NCBI GenBank assembly: GCA_031963415.1
Contig: JASSUI010000001.1
Coordinates: 1,612,001-1,676,000 of the forward strand
Origin: JASSUD01 sp031963415
Lineage (GTDB): Bacteria; Pseudomonadota; Gammaproteobacteria; Burkholderiales; Burkholderiaceae
DNA: 64,000 nucleotides
Direction: 5' to 3'
The notes under the pieces were generated by a model. That model did no database searches. It was not told the DNA's origin and saw only the letters and a program-made list of their open reading frames with translations. Positions 1 through 8,260 of this stretch are shown here, piece after piece. The translations under genes were made by a program, and so were the position numbers. Every line of letters begins with the position of its first letter. The first letter of the stretch is position 1.

Positions 1-1
1 T

Positions 2-439
2 TTGATCCGCGCTTGCCAGGATAAAAATTGGCAGGTCAGGTATGCAGCAGTCCGTGCATTAAGAAATCAGAATGCATTATCCGACGCCATTGTGCAGGCC
101 TTGATTCTAGCTTGTCAGGATGAAAATGTGGCTGTCAAGTCAGCGGCAGTCGGTGCATTAGGTAGGCATATTGATATTATTTATACTATGCTGCCCAGCT
201 TATTGCCTAGTCAGATCGAAGTCCTTTATACAGAGCTCTTATTTAATTACAGCTGTGACCACATAGCAGCCCTCTATACTCAAGATCATCAACTTTACCT
301 TTATACGGGAAGCAATCTTAGGCTGATGATTCCGCTGACGTCAAAACAGAGCCAAGAAATCAAAGATACTTTTAAAGCTATTCAGGAAAAATCAGGGATT
401 TTCTCACCGGAAGAAGAGCCGATTTTGATAGAGGAATAG
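2..439 (+). CDS. C-terminal part of a HEAT-repeat STAND-family protein (5' end outside window)
   Basis: The reading frame is open at the left edge, so only the last ~145 residues are visible. The first ~50 residues are one and a half HEAT-like units (pattern LIxACQDENxxVRxAAVxAL). They are followed by a ~90-residue C-terminal domain that recurs at the ends of the genes at 1505-6202 and 7246-7585 (shared features IxxLYTxxL, LYxQDxxLxxYT, FxAxQEKxGI). I do not recognise that domain; it is a constant tail of the HEAT members. By analogy with the intact paralogue at 1505-6202, the missing part would carry the TIR/SEFIR-like and NACHT domains. The gene ends at 439 with TAG. A divergent paralogue remnant follows on the other strand, overlapping its 3' end. 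Confidence 0.8.
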   Translation: MIRACQDKNWQVRYAAVRALRNQNALSDAIVQALILACQDENVAVKSAAVGALGRHIDIIYTMLPSLLPSQIEVLYTELLFNYSCDHIAALYTQDHQLYLYTGSNLRLMIPLTSKQSQEIKDTFKAIQEKSGIFSPEEEPILIEE

Positions 440-558
440 AAAATAAGGTAAGGCATGGGGCGTAGGTGTTTGTCTGCGCCAATCATGCACTCAATTTTAC
501 ATAATCTACCGTCATCATCTGTAATAAAAATCAAGCGAAATCTTGGGGCAGGACCATC

Positions 559-780
559 CAGGTACAGGCTAATGAGCTCGTCTTCTTTTGCTTGATTAAA
601 AGTGCCTCTCTGTATTTCAATTTCAGCTTGCTTGATGGTTTTCTCGTAATACGCTTGTCCTGCAGCATCTCTTTTGCTATTGGATTGATATAGGTATGTT
701 TGTTGGAGCTGACCTGCTGTAGCATTAGGGGAGGGCTGGGCGAGCCCTGTGCCGAATAGATTCGATACATTCCGCCACAT
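559..780 (-). pseudogene. N-terminal stump of a TIR-NACHT paralogue
   Basis: Read leftwards from the ATG at 780, the first ~70 residues (MWRNVSNLFGT..., then GQAYYEKTIKQAE and NQAKEDELISLYL) match the N-terminus of the intact gene starting at 24576, with a 20-residue insertion. The homology stops abruptly near 559. The frame stays open to 382 with unrelated sequence (LIFITDDDGRLCKIECMIGAD) that looks protein-like but that I cannot identify, and it overlaps the end of the HEAT gene. The upstream region also matches the paralogues, including the 17-bp CTAGGGAT element at 886-902. I read this as a recombination stump. A short hybrid protein of 132 residues could still be translated. Confidence 0.7.
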
Positions 781-883
781 TTTTCTCTCTCTTTGAAAAA
801 ATTTTATATTTCAGCAGCACTTCAACCGCCCATTCTTAGCGCATCTATTTCAGCCGAAAGAATAAGCACAATAGAAAGAGGGA

Positions 884-934
884 GAAATCGGAGTATCCCT
901 AGATTTTACAAATGAGACTAATTTCTAGCTTTGC
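884..934 (+). repeat. Left arm of 51-bp imperfect inverted repeat
   Basis: Pairs with 1211-1261 in inverted orientation with only about five mismatches. The shared core includes CCCTAGATTTTACAAATGAG. The arms are the upstream regions of two diverging paralogues, which explains the repeat as duplicated promoter sequence, though a 276-base spacer flanked this way could also form a hairpin. Confidence 0.9.
886..902 (-). promoter_or_regulatory. 17-bp CTAGGGAT family element
   Basis: Read on the minus strand it is CTAGGGATACTCCGATT, about 106 bases upstream of the paralogue stump at 780. It is one of five copies in the window in the same position relative to STAND genes. Its function (operator or promoter part) is inferred only from position and conservation. 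Confidence 0.5.
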
Positions 935-1210
935 CCGGGACGACGTTAGTCCGATACCACGGAAAATTATTAGCCGAGGGTTTGCATGCCTCTGTTGTAA
1001 AAAAAGTAGCTGAACTAACTGACGAAGAAATGAAGTCGTTAGTTCAAAAACTTGAAGCTAGTTTTCTGTTCGGGATAGATATATCAAAGGAGACGCATCG
1101 GAGTCGATGCAGTTTTGGTGGTGCGTTATTGTTCCGTTTATCTTGCTATAAGGTTTTTACGGGCAGGTTGCATACGTGATAACGCCACAGGTAAACCGAT
1201 TTTACTTCAG

Positions 1211-1261
1211 GCAAAGCTAAAAATTAGTCTCATTTGTAAAATCTAGGGATCCCCCGATTTC
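1211..1261 (-). repeat. Right arm of 51-bp imperfect inverted repeat
   Basis: Inverted partner of 884-934. It carries the CTAGGGAT element at 1243-1259 and the upstream region of the HEAT gene that starts at 1505. Confidence 0.9.
1243..1259 (+). promoter_or_regulatory. 17-bp CTAGGGAT family element
   Basis: CTAGGGATCCCCCGATT, about 246 bases upstream of the HEAT gene start at 1505. The following stretch (CCTCCTCCTGTTGTGCTTAT) also matches the upstream regions of the stump at 780 and the gene at 24576, so the conserved block is longer than the element itself. Confidence 0.5.
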
Positions 1262-1504
1262 TTCCTCCTCCTGTTGTGCTTATTCTTCTGGCTACGTCGA
1301 ATCTGTTGCTTGTGTGCTTAAAGTTTAGCAGGGCTTATATCGTTCATTTACGTATTCTCGCTATTCGCCATTATCGTTTCGTTGTCTATTTGTTTAGATT
1401 TGTGTGCTTTAACCGTATTCCCGCTTTTCTTTTAGTTACGTTGTCCAAGAGATTTGTTGAGAATAGGGTGTCGAAATAAAAAAACTTGCTAAGGTGGAGA
1501 AAAA

Positions 1505-4500
1505 ATGTTGCGGAATGTATCGAATCAATTCAATACTGGGGCCAATTTCGCTGCATCAGATTATTTCCAGCAGGCACGCCTACATCAGCGAAATAGTAAT
1601 GGTGAAGTTGAAGGACAAACGGATGATATGGCTATTAACCTGGCTGAGACGAGACAGCCACGCCATTCTAACGACGCGAAAGAGAAAGCAGTACTGTCTA
1701 GAAGTGGAGATTATTTAAACGTTTTAGTGAGCTGGAGATCGCCAGGAGAAACGTTTAATCTTTTACAAAAAATCCATGCGTTGAACTCTACCGGATTACC
1801 CAATCACGTTTCTGTCATTCCTGCTGTACCGCTGTCTGCAAGCTGTATATCAGCTTCAACTCAGACGCCACAGTTTGCCTCGAGCGCTTCAGCGCCATCC
1901 TCCATTCAGACAAAAAGTGAGTTGGTAGATTATCTGTTTGAGAAGATGTTCTCGGCGTTAGGGGCCTTGGAAGTACCTCACATCCCCCGTTTGTTTCTCG
2001 TCTATGCGCACGACAACTCTGCTCAGGGACGGGCTGAGGCGGAGACCTCTCGCTATTTAATCGACAAGTTAAAACAAATCCGCGTGCTTAACCTGTATTC
2101 GGATCAAACCCCCTTAGGACAATCTTATTCTGGCGAGCGTAAGACCTGGAAGCAGAATGGTCAACTGACCGATATCTTAACCAGTCAACTCTGTTTGCTA
2201 CCAGATCAATTAAGGGATGATGTGGAGCTGGTCGATAAAGTAGTGGTCTGTTGCTCTGAGGTATTGGGCAATTATCTGCAGGGATGGTCGCACTATGAAG
2301 CTTTTTACCAAGCTCTGCAAGAAGCTTATGAGCAAGACCTCAAGCAGAAGAGCACTTCAGCCATTCGTGAAGTCGTCAACGCATTTTCTCAAAAAAAAAA
2401 TTTCCATCATGTGCTGACAGAGATGGCTTTTTTGCAAATCCGTGCAAAAAAGCGGGGAGATCGACATGACATCATCCCGGTACTATTAACTCCGAATAGC
2501 TACGAACAATGCTTGGCTCACTTTATTCCTGAGACAACAGTTCGGATGGGGGATATCTATCGTTTGGAGAGGCACGCTCAAGCAGGGAAGGAGGTTTACT
2601 CCAATCAAGGTCGGCACGGAGTACTGTTTAAGCTAATCGAGCGGCTGTTAATCGGTCACAAGGAAGCTCAGGCGTTTTTAGATAATTTTTGGCAAGGGTA
2701 CAGTAATCTGCTCTCTTGGTTAGAGGATGAGTCGTCGATGTTCCCCCTTGGTGGAAGTGGACTTAAGTTGATCAAACTCGTAGACCGTATTTTCGGCGAC
2801 GTGGAGAGAGAGTTGCATAAAAAACTTTTCTCCACCGCACAACAGTTTTGCGATTCTGGCTGGCAGCAAGCTGTCATGCAGCTGTTAGATCAGTTGCAAA
2901 ATCTATTTCCGCTCTGCATGCAAAATGCAGAAATATTACAGAGACTACTTCCTCCTCATTTTTCGTCGATTGAACTACGTGAAACACTGCGCCGATATTA
3001 CGAACGATCCGATTTGTCCATCCAGCGGGTGTCAGGAGAGAAAGCGTCACTTGAGGCTTGCTACATCAATTTGGCTATCATCGAAAGTCAGATGCAACGT
3101 AAAAAAGATAAAAAAGAGCTGGGAAAACAAGCAAAAACGTTCGAGCGCTTACCAAGTGATGAGCAGCTTGAGGCGGCGAACCTCGATAAATTGATTTCGT
3201 TAGACCAAATTTTTGAGAAGCAAAAATTGCAGGATGGGAAAGAGGCTATTCCCAAGCGAATCTTAATTCAGGGACGAGCAGGCATTGGCAAGACCACTTT
3301 ATGCAAAAAGCTGGTTTACGAATACCACCACAATAAACTTTGGCAGGATCAATTTGACTGCGTATTGTGGGTGCCGTTACGGCAGCTCAAGACTTTTTCT
3401 CCACAACGCTTCGAAGACTTGCTCTGTAATCACTACTTTAGAAGCCATGAAAAAATCCGAGCGGAAGCGTTAGCTAAAGCTTTCTACGGCCATCAAAACA
3501 AGACGCTTTTTATTTTAGATGGCCTAGATGAGGTAATAGGTGAATTAAATGATCGCAGTCCACTCAAAGGATTTTTAGAAGAGTTGCTTGATCAAAAACA
3601 CGTGGTAATCACCTCTCGGCCAGCCGGAGTGGACACTCGAGTGCTCGGACAATTGGATTTAGAGTTAGAAACCATTGGGTTTAGTCCAGACAATGTCCAA
3701 ACCTATATTAAAAAATTTGCGCCTGAATCTAATCAAACTGAAATTCAGCAATTTATCAACCGCACACCAGTGGTTCAAGGGTTGGTGAATATTCCAATTC
3801 AACTAGATGCGCTGTGTCATAGCTGGGATAGGCTACCCAAAGATCAATCTGTGACCATGTCGATGTTGTACGACGCGATGATCGATAAATTATGGCGTAA
3901 AGATGGAGATCGTTTAGAAAAAGAAGCCAAAGCAGGTAAACCCTTTGGGCTTTCTATACTCCAGGATTTGTCGAAAGCTAGGATAGAAAGCATCATGGCT
4001 TCGGAGATCTATTACTTGGGTTATCTCGCCTTTAAGGGATTGGAGGGAGAGCAAACTCAAATCGAATTTAGTATTGATGAACTCGATGAATACCAAACAG
4101 AACTCGAGATCCATAGTCCACAAGGATTGAACCTACCTCACGATTTCACGATTGATCTGAAAAAGACATCTTTTTTGCATACCGCTGATAACCATCTGCC
4201 TGAGAGTCAGCGAACTTATCACTTCTTGCATTTAACCTTTCAGGAGTTCTTTGCAGCAAAGTTCTTAGTTAAATACCTGCAAACATATTCAAAAGTGGAA
4301 GACACTTCTGTCTATGTTGTGCAAAAGAGTTTGGGCGTCATACCAGAGCGTAAGGAGCTAGAAGCGTTTATCGCTACGCATAAATACAATCCACGATATG
4401 AGATCGTCTGGTGGATGATTGCAGGTTTACTCAAAGGTGCTGGACTAGAAAATTTCTTTCATGTCTTGAACCAAGCGCCGCGAGATCTAATTGGGATGCG

Positions 4501-6202
4501 GCATCAACAAGTAGCACTGGGATGTTTGAACGAAGCACGAACTCAGTTAAAGGCCGGAACAGTTGCTCGACTAGAAACGGAATGCATGCAGTGGCTGAAT
4601 TTCGAAATAAAAAATAGACCCGCCAATCATAGTCACTTAGGTCGTCAGAGAATTTTTCCGGAGTATCTGTTGCTTAAGGCCCTGAGTCAGGCTGGAGCAG
4701 AGAAAAAGCAGACCATCATAATGACGCTGAGAGAGCGTCCCATTTTATCTGATAAAGCGATCCAGGCATTGATTGATGCCTTGAAGGATGAAAACGCAGA
4801 CGTCAGGTATGAGGCAGCGTCTGCCTTATCCGCGCAGCATGTGCTGACAGACAGTGCTATCCAACCCTTAATTAATGTCTTGAAAGATAAAAATGAGAAT
4901 GTCAGGTCTATGGCCGCCTACACATTAGGCAGCTTGCGTGCGCTACCAGAAAATGTGATCGAGGCCTTAGTCGATTCCTTAAAGGATGAAAGTGGACGCG
5001 TCAGATTTGAAGCCGCCATGGCATTATGTAGCCAGTGTGAATTGCCAGATGACACAATCCAAATATTGATCACCTCCTTGAAGGATGAAAGCGAAGAGTT
5101 CAAATTTGCGACTATCGATTCCTTGGACTACCGGCAGCGTGCACTGTCAGACGACACAGTTCAAACCTTGATTGACGACTTGAAAGAAAAAAATGCAGAT
5201 ATCAGATCTGCAGCTGCAAGGGACTTAGGCCGCCAACGAGCGCTATCAGAACATGCGGCCGAGGCCTTGGTTAGCGCTTTGAAGGATGAAAGCGTGGAGG
5301 TTAGAGACGAGGCTGCGGCGGCGTTAGGCCGCAAGGATACCTTGCCAGGCAATGCGATCCAGACCTTAATCTCTTACTTGAAGGATGAAAACGAGGACGT
5401 CAGGTTTAATGCTGTAAATACTCTATACATACTGCCTGAGCTGCCCGACAACGCCATCCAGCCTTTGATTGAAGCCTTAAGAGATGAAAACGAATGTACC
5501 AGATCTGTAGCTGCTAGCACATTATGCCGCTCGGATGGACTGCCAGACAACGCAGTTGGAGCGTTGATTGATGCCTTGAATGATGAAGACAAATATGTCA
5601 GGTTTGAAGCTGCGATCACCTTAAGTCACCAGAGCGTGCTGTCAGCCGACGTAATCCAGATCTTAACTAACGTACTGAAGGACGAAGATCAAGAAAATAG
5701 AGATAGAGCAGCCTATACCCTAGGCAGCCAACGTGCGCTACCGGACAATACGATCGAGGCCTTGATGGATGCCTTGATAGATAATGACGACGAGGTTAGG
5801 AATGGAGCTGTGAGTGCCTTAAGCAGCCAATATACGCTATCAGATAACGTAATCGACACTTTGGTGAACTTCTTGAAAAACACAGACAATGAAGTCAGAT
5901 CTGCAGCAGCAGAGGTCTTAAGTAGCCACATGAATCAACTTTTTACTGCACTTATGCGTATGGATAGAAGTCAGATAAAAGCACTCTATACTCAATGCCT
6001 GTTCCCACATAGTAGTGAACAGATTGCAGCGCTCTATATTCAAGGCAACCAACTCCATTTTTATACAGCGACAGGGCCTGGGCAACTTATTCAACCGACA
6101 ACTGAACAACGTCAAATGCTTAGCGAAGCTTTCAGTGCTGTCCAAGCAAAGGCTGGCATTCTCTCACCAGAAAAAGCAGAACTGGCTTTGATAGAAGCAT
6201 AG
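1505..6202 (+). CDS. TIR/SEFIR-like - NACHT - HEAT-repeat STAND NTPase
   Basis: 1565 residues; the ATG start follows AAGGTGGAG at a good distance. Domain order: a short N-terminus (MLRNVSNQF, shared with paralogues); a TIR/SEFIR-like domain at ~160-370 (FLVYAHDN, YSDQTPLG, VDKVVVCCSE, a HHVLTEMAFLQIR block); a NACHT NTPase with Walker A GRAGIGKTT (Lys596), Walker B LFILDGLDEV (Asp672) and sensor VITSRP; a helical region; twelve ~33-residue HEAT units at ~1072-1472; and a ~90-residue tail shared with the other HEAT members. By family knowledge a STAND protein of this kind binds a ligand with its repeats, oligomerises on ATP binding and signals through the N-terminal domain. The first ~400 residues are nearly identical to the WD40 paralogue starting at 24576, but the NACHT is a different subclass, which indicates module exchange. 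TIR enzymatic activity is not assured, as I see no clear catalytic Glu context. Confidence 0.88.
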   Translation: MLRNVSNQFNTGANFAASDYFQQARLHQRNSNGEVEGQTDDMAINLAETRQPRHSNDAKEKAVLSRSGDYLNVLVSWRSPGETFNLLQKIHALNSTGLPNHVSVIPAVPLSASCISASTQTPQFASSASAPSSIQTKSELVDYLFEKMFSALGALEVPHIPRLFLVYAHDNSAQGRAEAETSRYLIDKLKQIRVLNLYSDQTPLGQSYSGERKTWKQNGQLTDILTSQLCLLPDQLRDDVELVDKVVVCCSEVLGNYLQGWSHYEAFYQALQEAYEQDLKQKSTSAIREVVNAFSQKKNFHHVLTEMAFLQIRAKKRGDRHDIIPVLLTPNSYEQCLAHFIPETTVRMGDIYRLERHAQAGKEVYSNQGRHGVLFKLIERLLIGHKEAQAFLDNFWQGYSNLLSWLEDESSMFPLGGSGLKLIKLVDRIFGDVERELHKKLFSTAQQFCDSGWQQAVMQLLDQLQNLFPLCMQNAEILQRLLPPHFSSIELRETLRRYYERSDLSIQRVSGEKASLEACYINLAIIESQMQRKKDKKELGKQAKTFERLPSDEQLEAANLDKLISLDQIFEKQKLQDGKEAIPKRILIQGRAGIGKTTLCKKLVYEYHHNKLWQDQFDCVLWVPLRQLKTFSPQRFEDLLCNHYFRSHEKIRAEALAKAFYGHQNKTLFILDGLDEVIGELNDRSPLKGFLEELLDQKHVVITSRPAGVDTRVLGQLDLELETIGFSPDNVQTYIKKFAPESNQTEIQQFINRTPVVQGLVNIPIQLDALCHSWDRLPKDQSVTMSMLYDAMIDKLWRKDGDRLEKEAKAGKPFGLSILQDLSKARIESIMASEIYYLGYLAFKGLEGEQTQIEFSIDELDEYQTELEIHSPQGLNLPHDFTIDLKKTSFLHTADNHLPESQRTYHFLHLTFQEFFAAKFLVKYLQTYSKVEDTSVYVVQKSLGVIPERKELEAFIATHKYNPRYEIVWWMIAGLLKGAGLENFFHVLNQAPRDLIGMRHQQVALGCLNEARTQLKAGTVARLETECMQWLNFEIKNRPANHSHLGRQRIFPEYLLLKALSQAGAEKKQTIIMTLRERPILSDKAIQALIDALKDENADVRYEAASALSAQHVLTDSAIQPLINVLKDKNENVRSMAAYTLGSLRALPENVIEALVDSLKDESGRVRFEAAMALCSQCELPDDTIQILITSLKDESEEFKFATIDSLDYRQRALSDDTVQTLIDDLKEKNADIRSAAARDLGRQRALSEHAAEALVSALKDESVEVRDEAAAALGRKDTLPGNAIQTLISYLKDENEDVRFNAVNTLYILPELPDNAIQPLIEALRDENECTRSVAASTLCRSDGLPDNAVGALIDALNDEDKYVRFEAAITLSHQSVLSADVIQILTNVLKDEDQENRDRAAYTLGSQRALPDNTIEALMDALIDNDDEVRNGAVSALSSQYTLSDNVIDTLVNFLKNTDNEVRSAAAEVLSSHMNQLFTALMRMDRSQIKALYTQCLFPHSSEQIAALYIQGNQLHFYTATGPGQLIQPTTEQRQMLSEAFSAVQAKAGILSPEKAELALIEA
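4725..5920 (+). repeat. Twelve tandem HEAT units (~99 bp each)
   Basis: Each unit encodes a pattern close to DNAIQxLIxALKDENxxVRxxAAxxL. Units differ from each other at many positions, so they are older or less homogenised than the WD40 arrays elsewhere in the window. Confidence 0.85.
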
Positions 6203-6229
6203 TCCTGAGTAGTCGCCTCTGAACAATTT

Positions 6230-7245
6230 TGTGTGATTCATAGACATCGTTTCAATTAAAATTGAGCGATGAATAGAGAAATAGCAAAGCGTTTACGCTG
6301 GATAAAGTTATTTGAAGAAACGGGACATGCAGGTCTGGTTTGTTTGAAATGTGGCATTTCAAGACCAACGCTACGCAAATGGCTTAAACGGTATCAAGCG
6401 TTAGGAATAGAAGGGCTATAAGAGCAAAGCCGTCGACCTAAAACGAGTCCTTTACAGAAGATTTTTGCCGAACAAGAAGCGCTCATTTTGCAGTTGCGTA
6501 GCGAGCGTTCTTTAGGTCATCGACGTTTGGTCAGCGAATTGAAACGCAATCATGATCAGATCTATTCGTGGGCGACGATTCATAAAGTTTTGCAGAAGAA
6601 CGCGGTGACGCTACTTGGCAACCGAAGTATTCGAAAATCATTTATCCGTTATAGCCGCCCCATTCCTGGTGAGCGTATACAAATTGACTCTTGCAAAATT
6701 GCGCCAGGGTTATACCAATACACAGCCATTGACGACTGTACACGCTGGCGGATACTGCGACTTTATTCTCGGCGCACGGCGGAGAATTCATTGGCATTTT
6801 TGGAATGCATGCTCGAAGAGTTTCCCTTTGCTTTTCAACGAATTCAGACCGACAGAGGGCGTGAGTTTTTTGCTTACCAATTTCAAGAGCGCCTGATTGA
6901 GTATGGCATTAAATTTCGTCCCATCAAAGCGCTCACCTCATCTGAATGGCAAGGTAGAGCGCTCTCAAAGGACCGATCTGGAAGAGTTCTATCCAACGAT
7001 TAATTTAAAGGCACCGGACATTCATGACCAGCTGTCTCAGTGGCAGCATTACTATAACTGGGAGCGACCTCATGGCTCACTCGGCGGCAAAACGCCGGGT
7101 GAGCGGATGGTCGAATTGGCCGCGCAGACTCCTTTTTGGGATGACTTTGATGCTCAATATGACCCGGCCAAAGAACGCTTCAAGAACAGAATTATTACGT
7201 CGATTTACAGATTAGAAAATTGAAACGATGTCTATGAATCACACA
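6230..7245 (+). mobile_element. IS481-like insertion sequence, degenerate
   Basis: Bounded by perfect 28-bp inverted repeats at 6230-6257 and 7218-7245, starting TGTGTGATTCATAGACATCG. No target duplication is evident, which suggests a rearrangement at one side after insertion. The right end abuts directly the truncated HEAT gene tail at 7246. Confidence 0.9.
6269..7223 (+). pseudogene. IS481-family transposase, broken by a stop and a frameshift
   Basis: The frame starts at ATG 6269 with a helix-turn-helix segment (LFEETGHAGLVCLKCGIS) and meets TAA at 6419-6421 (codon 51). Translation resumes in the same frame with EQSRRPKTSP, then an integrase core with D residues in QIDSCK and QTDRGREF. Near 6930 a frameshift moves the rest into another frame (RSPHLNGKVERS...ERPHGSLGGKTPGER), which holds the catalytic Glu region. 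With both lesions the transposase should be inactive, though the intact ends could be mobilised by a related enzyme. Confidence 0.88.
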
Positions 7246-7585
7246 GCCGGCGTTGGTCTCGGCTTTGAATGATAAGAGTAAAGAGATCAATTCTGTGGCT
7301 GCGAGGGCGTTAAACTCTAATATTAATCAGGTTTTTACTTTACTTGCGAGTATGACGCAACATCAGATAAAAATACTCTATACCGATGTTCTGCTCCTAC
7401 CCTACGTTGAATATACCCCTCTTCTCTATATCCAAGACAACCGACTTTACTTCTATACAACGATGGGGTCGGAGCAATCGATCAAATTGAGCACGAGGCA
7501 AAGTAAAAAAATCACCGAGGCTTTTAGAACTGTTCAAGAAAAGGCAGGAATAACTTCAGGGTTAAAGAAGCAATGGTTCTGGTAG
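7246..7585 (+). pseudogene. 3' stump of a HEAT-repeat STAND gene
   Basis: Starts immediately at the IS481 right end in the middle of a HEAT unit (LVSALNDKSKEINSVAARAL) and continues into the constant tail domain seen at 175-439 and at the end of the 1505-6202 gene. It has no start codon of its own in the gene context and lacks the TIR-like and NACHT parts. The 1505-6202 gene is complete, so this stump belongs to another paralogue. A deletion next to the IS probably removed its 5' part. Confidence 0.8.
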
Positions 7586-7803
7586 AAGAACGAAATAGCG
7601 AATAACACCATCTGATCGTGCTTTACGCTCCGCTTATTTGAAAAGGAGAGCAGGGCGATGAACAAAGAAGTGTGATTACGAAGACGAGCTGAATCGTTAG
7701 GACATGTGTCGATCTGGAAGCGCAGTGGCGCCGCGCTAAGCATAGTACGGCCTATGATCTGAAGCGAGATACGTTCAATGTTCAATAAAAATGAGTTTTG
7801 ATT

Positions 7804-8000
7804 ATGTTGAGTAACACCAGCACTACTGTGCAAAAGCTAACAACGAGGCAACTGCAGATATTAGGGCAAGCCTATTTAGATCAAGCCCGAGACAAAAAGA
7901 AGGAAAACGAAATCCTCGAGGAGGTAGCTTTAGCTTTGAATGAGGACAACTGGACACGAGAACGAAAGTCAATTATTCCCTCTCTTGCCTCCTGTAAGAA
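7804..8000 (+). pseudogene. N-terminal stump of a TIR-NACHT paralogue
   Basis: From the ATG at 7804 the frame encodes MLSNTSTTVQKL and then LGQAYLDQARDKKKENEI, which resembles the N-terminal helical segment of the family (compare GQAYYEKTIKQAEDEI at 24576). After ~65 residues the frame runs into the upstream region of the next gene (its CTAGGGAT element is at 8003) and ends at 8070. I read it as a truncated gene start left by recombination with the upstream region of the 8261 gene. Resemblance to the paralogues is weak, so a short unrelated gene is possible. Confidence 0.4.
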
Positions 8001-8002
8001 CC

Positions 8003-8019
8003 CTAGGGATTACCCGATT
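8003..8019 (+). promoter_or_regulatory. 17-bp CTAGGGAT family element
   Basis: CTAGGGATTACCCGATT, 242 bases upstream of the 8261 start. The following bases (TTTTCG...TTTATGATGCGCCG) match those downstream of the copies at 48983 and 63404, where TATGAT sits ~29 bases after the element and could be a -10 hexamer. Confidence 0.5.
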
Positions 8020-8260
8020 TTCGCTGATGATCTTTATCTTTATGATGCGCCGATCTTGTGGGTCGTATAGCCCTTTAAACGAGAAGTTGTCTTTCGGTTG
8101 TAGGACGCTGGCTCAAAGATGAAACAAAGCGGAAGAAGCATGCTCTCAAAAAATGTAGCTAAGGCAATGAAATCAGGGCAAACAAAGTCATTGCTCGAAT
8201 AGTCATTCGTGAACATTGACTGAGGAGTGAGTATTTGAATAGAGCGAATAAAGGAAAAGA

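Larger units (their letters stand above)
781..1504. other. Divergent intergenic region with duplicated upstream sequences
   Basis: Between the stump at 780 (leftward) and the HEAT gene at 1505 (rightward) lies a region whose two ends are inverted copies of the same family upstream sequence. The central 276 bases (935-1210) contain an open frame of about 80 codons with no ATG start and no recognised product. The run from 1262 to 1490 is pyrimidine-rich and holds nothing I can identify beyond the leader of the HEAT gene. Confidence 0.6.

Noticed and set aside
1276..1479. 67-codon frame upstream of the HEAT gene as a leader peptide
   Set aside because: It lies in the pyrimidine-rich leader. The apparent protein is low-quality, with no start context.
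2668..2877. Short antisense frames within the 1505 gene
   Set aside because: They lie opposite a strongly supported coding frame and have no features of their own.
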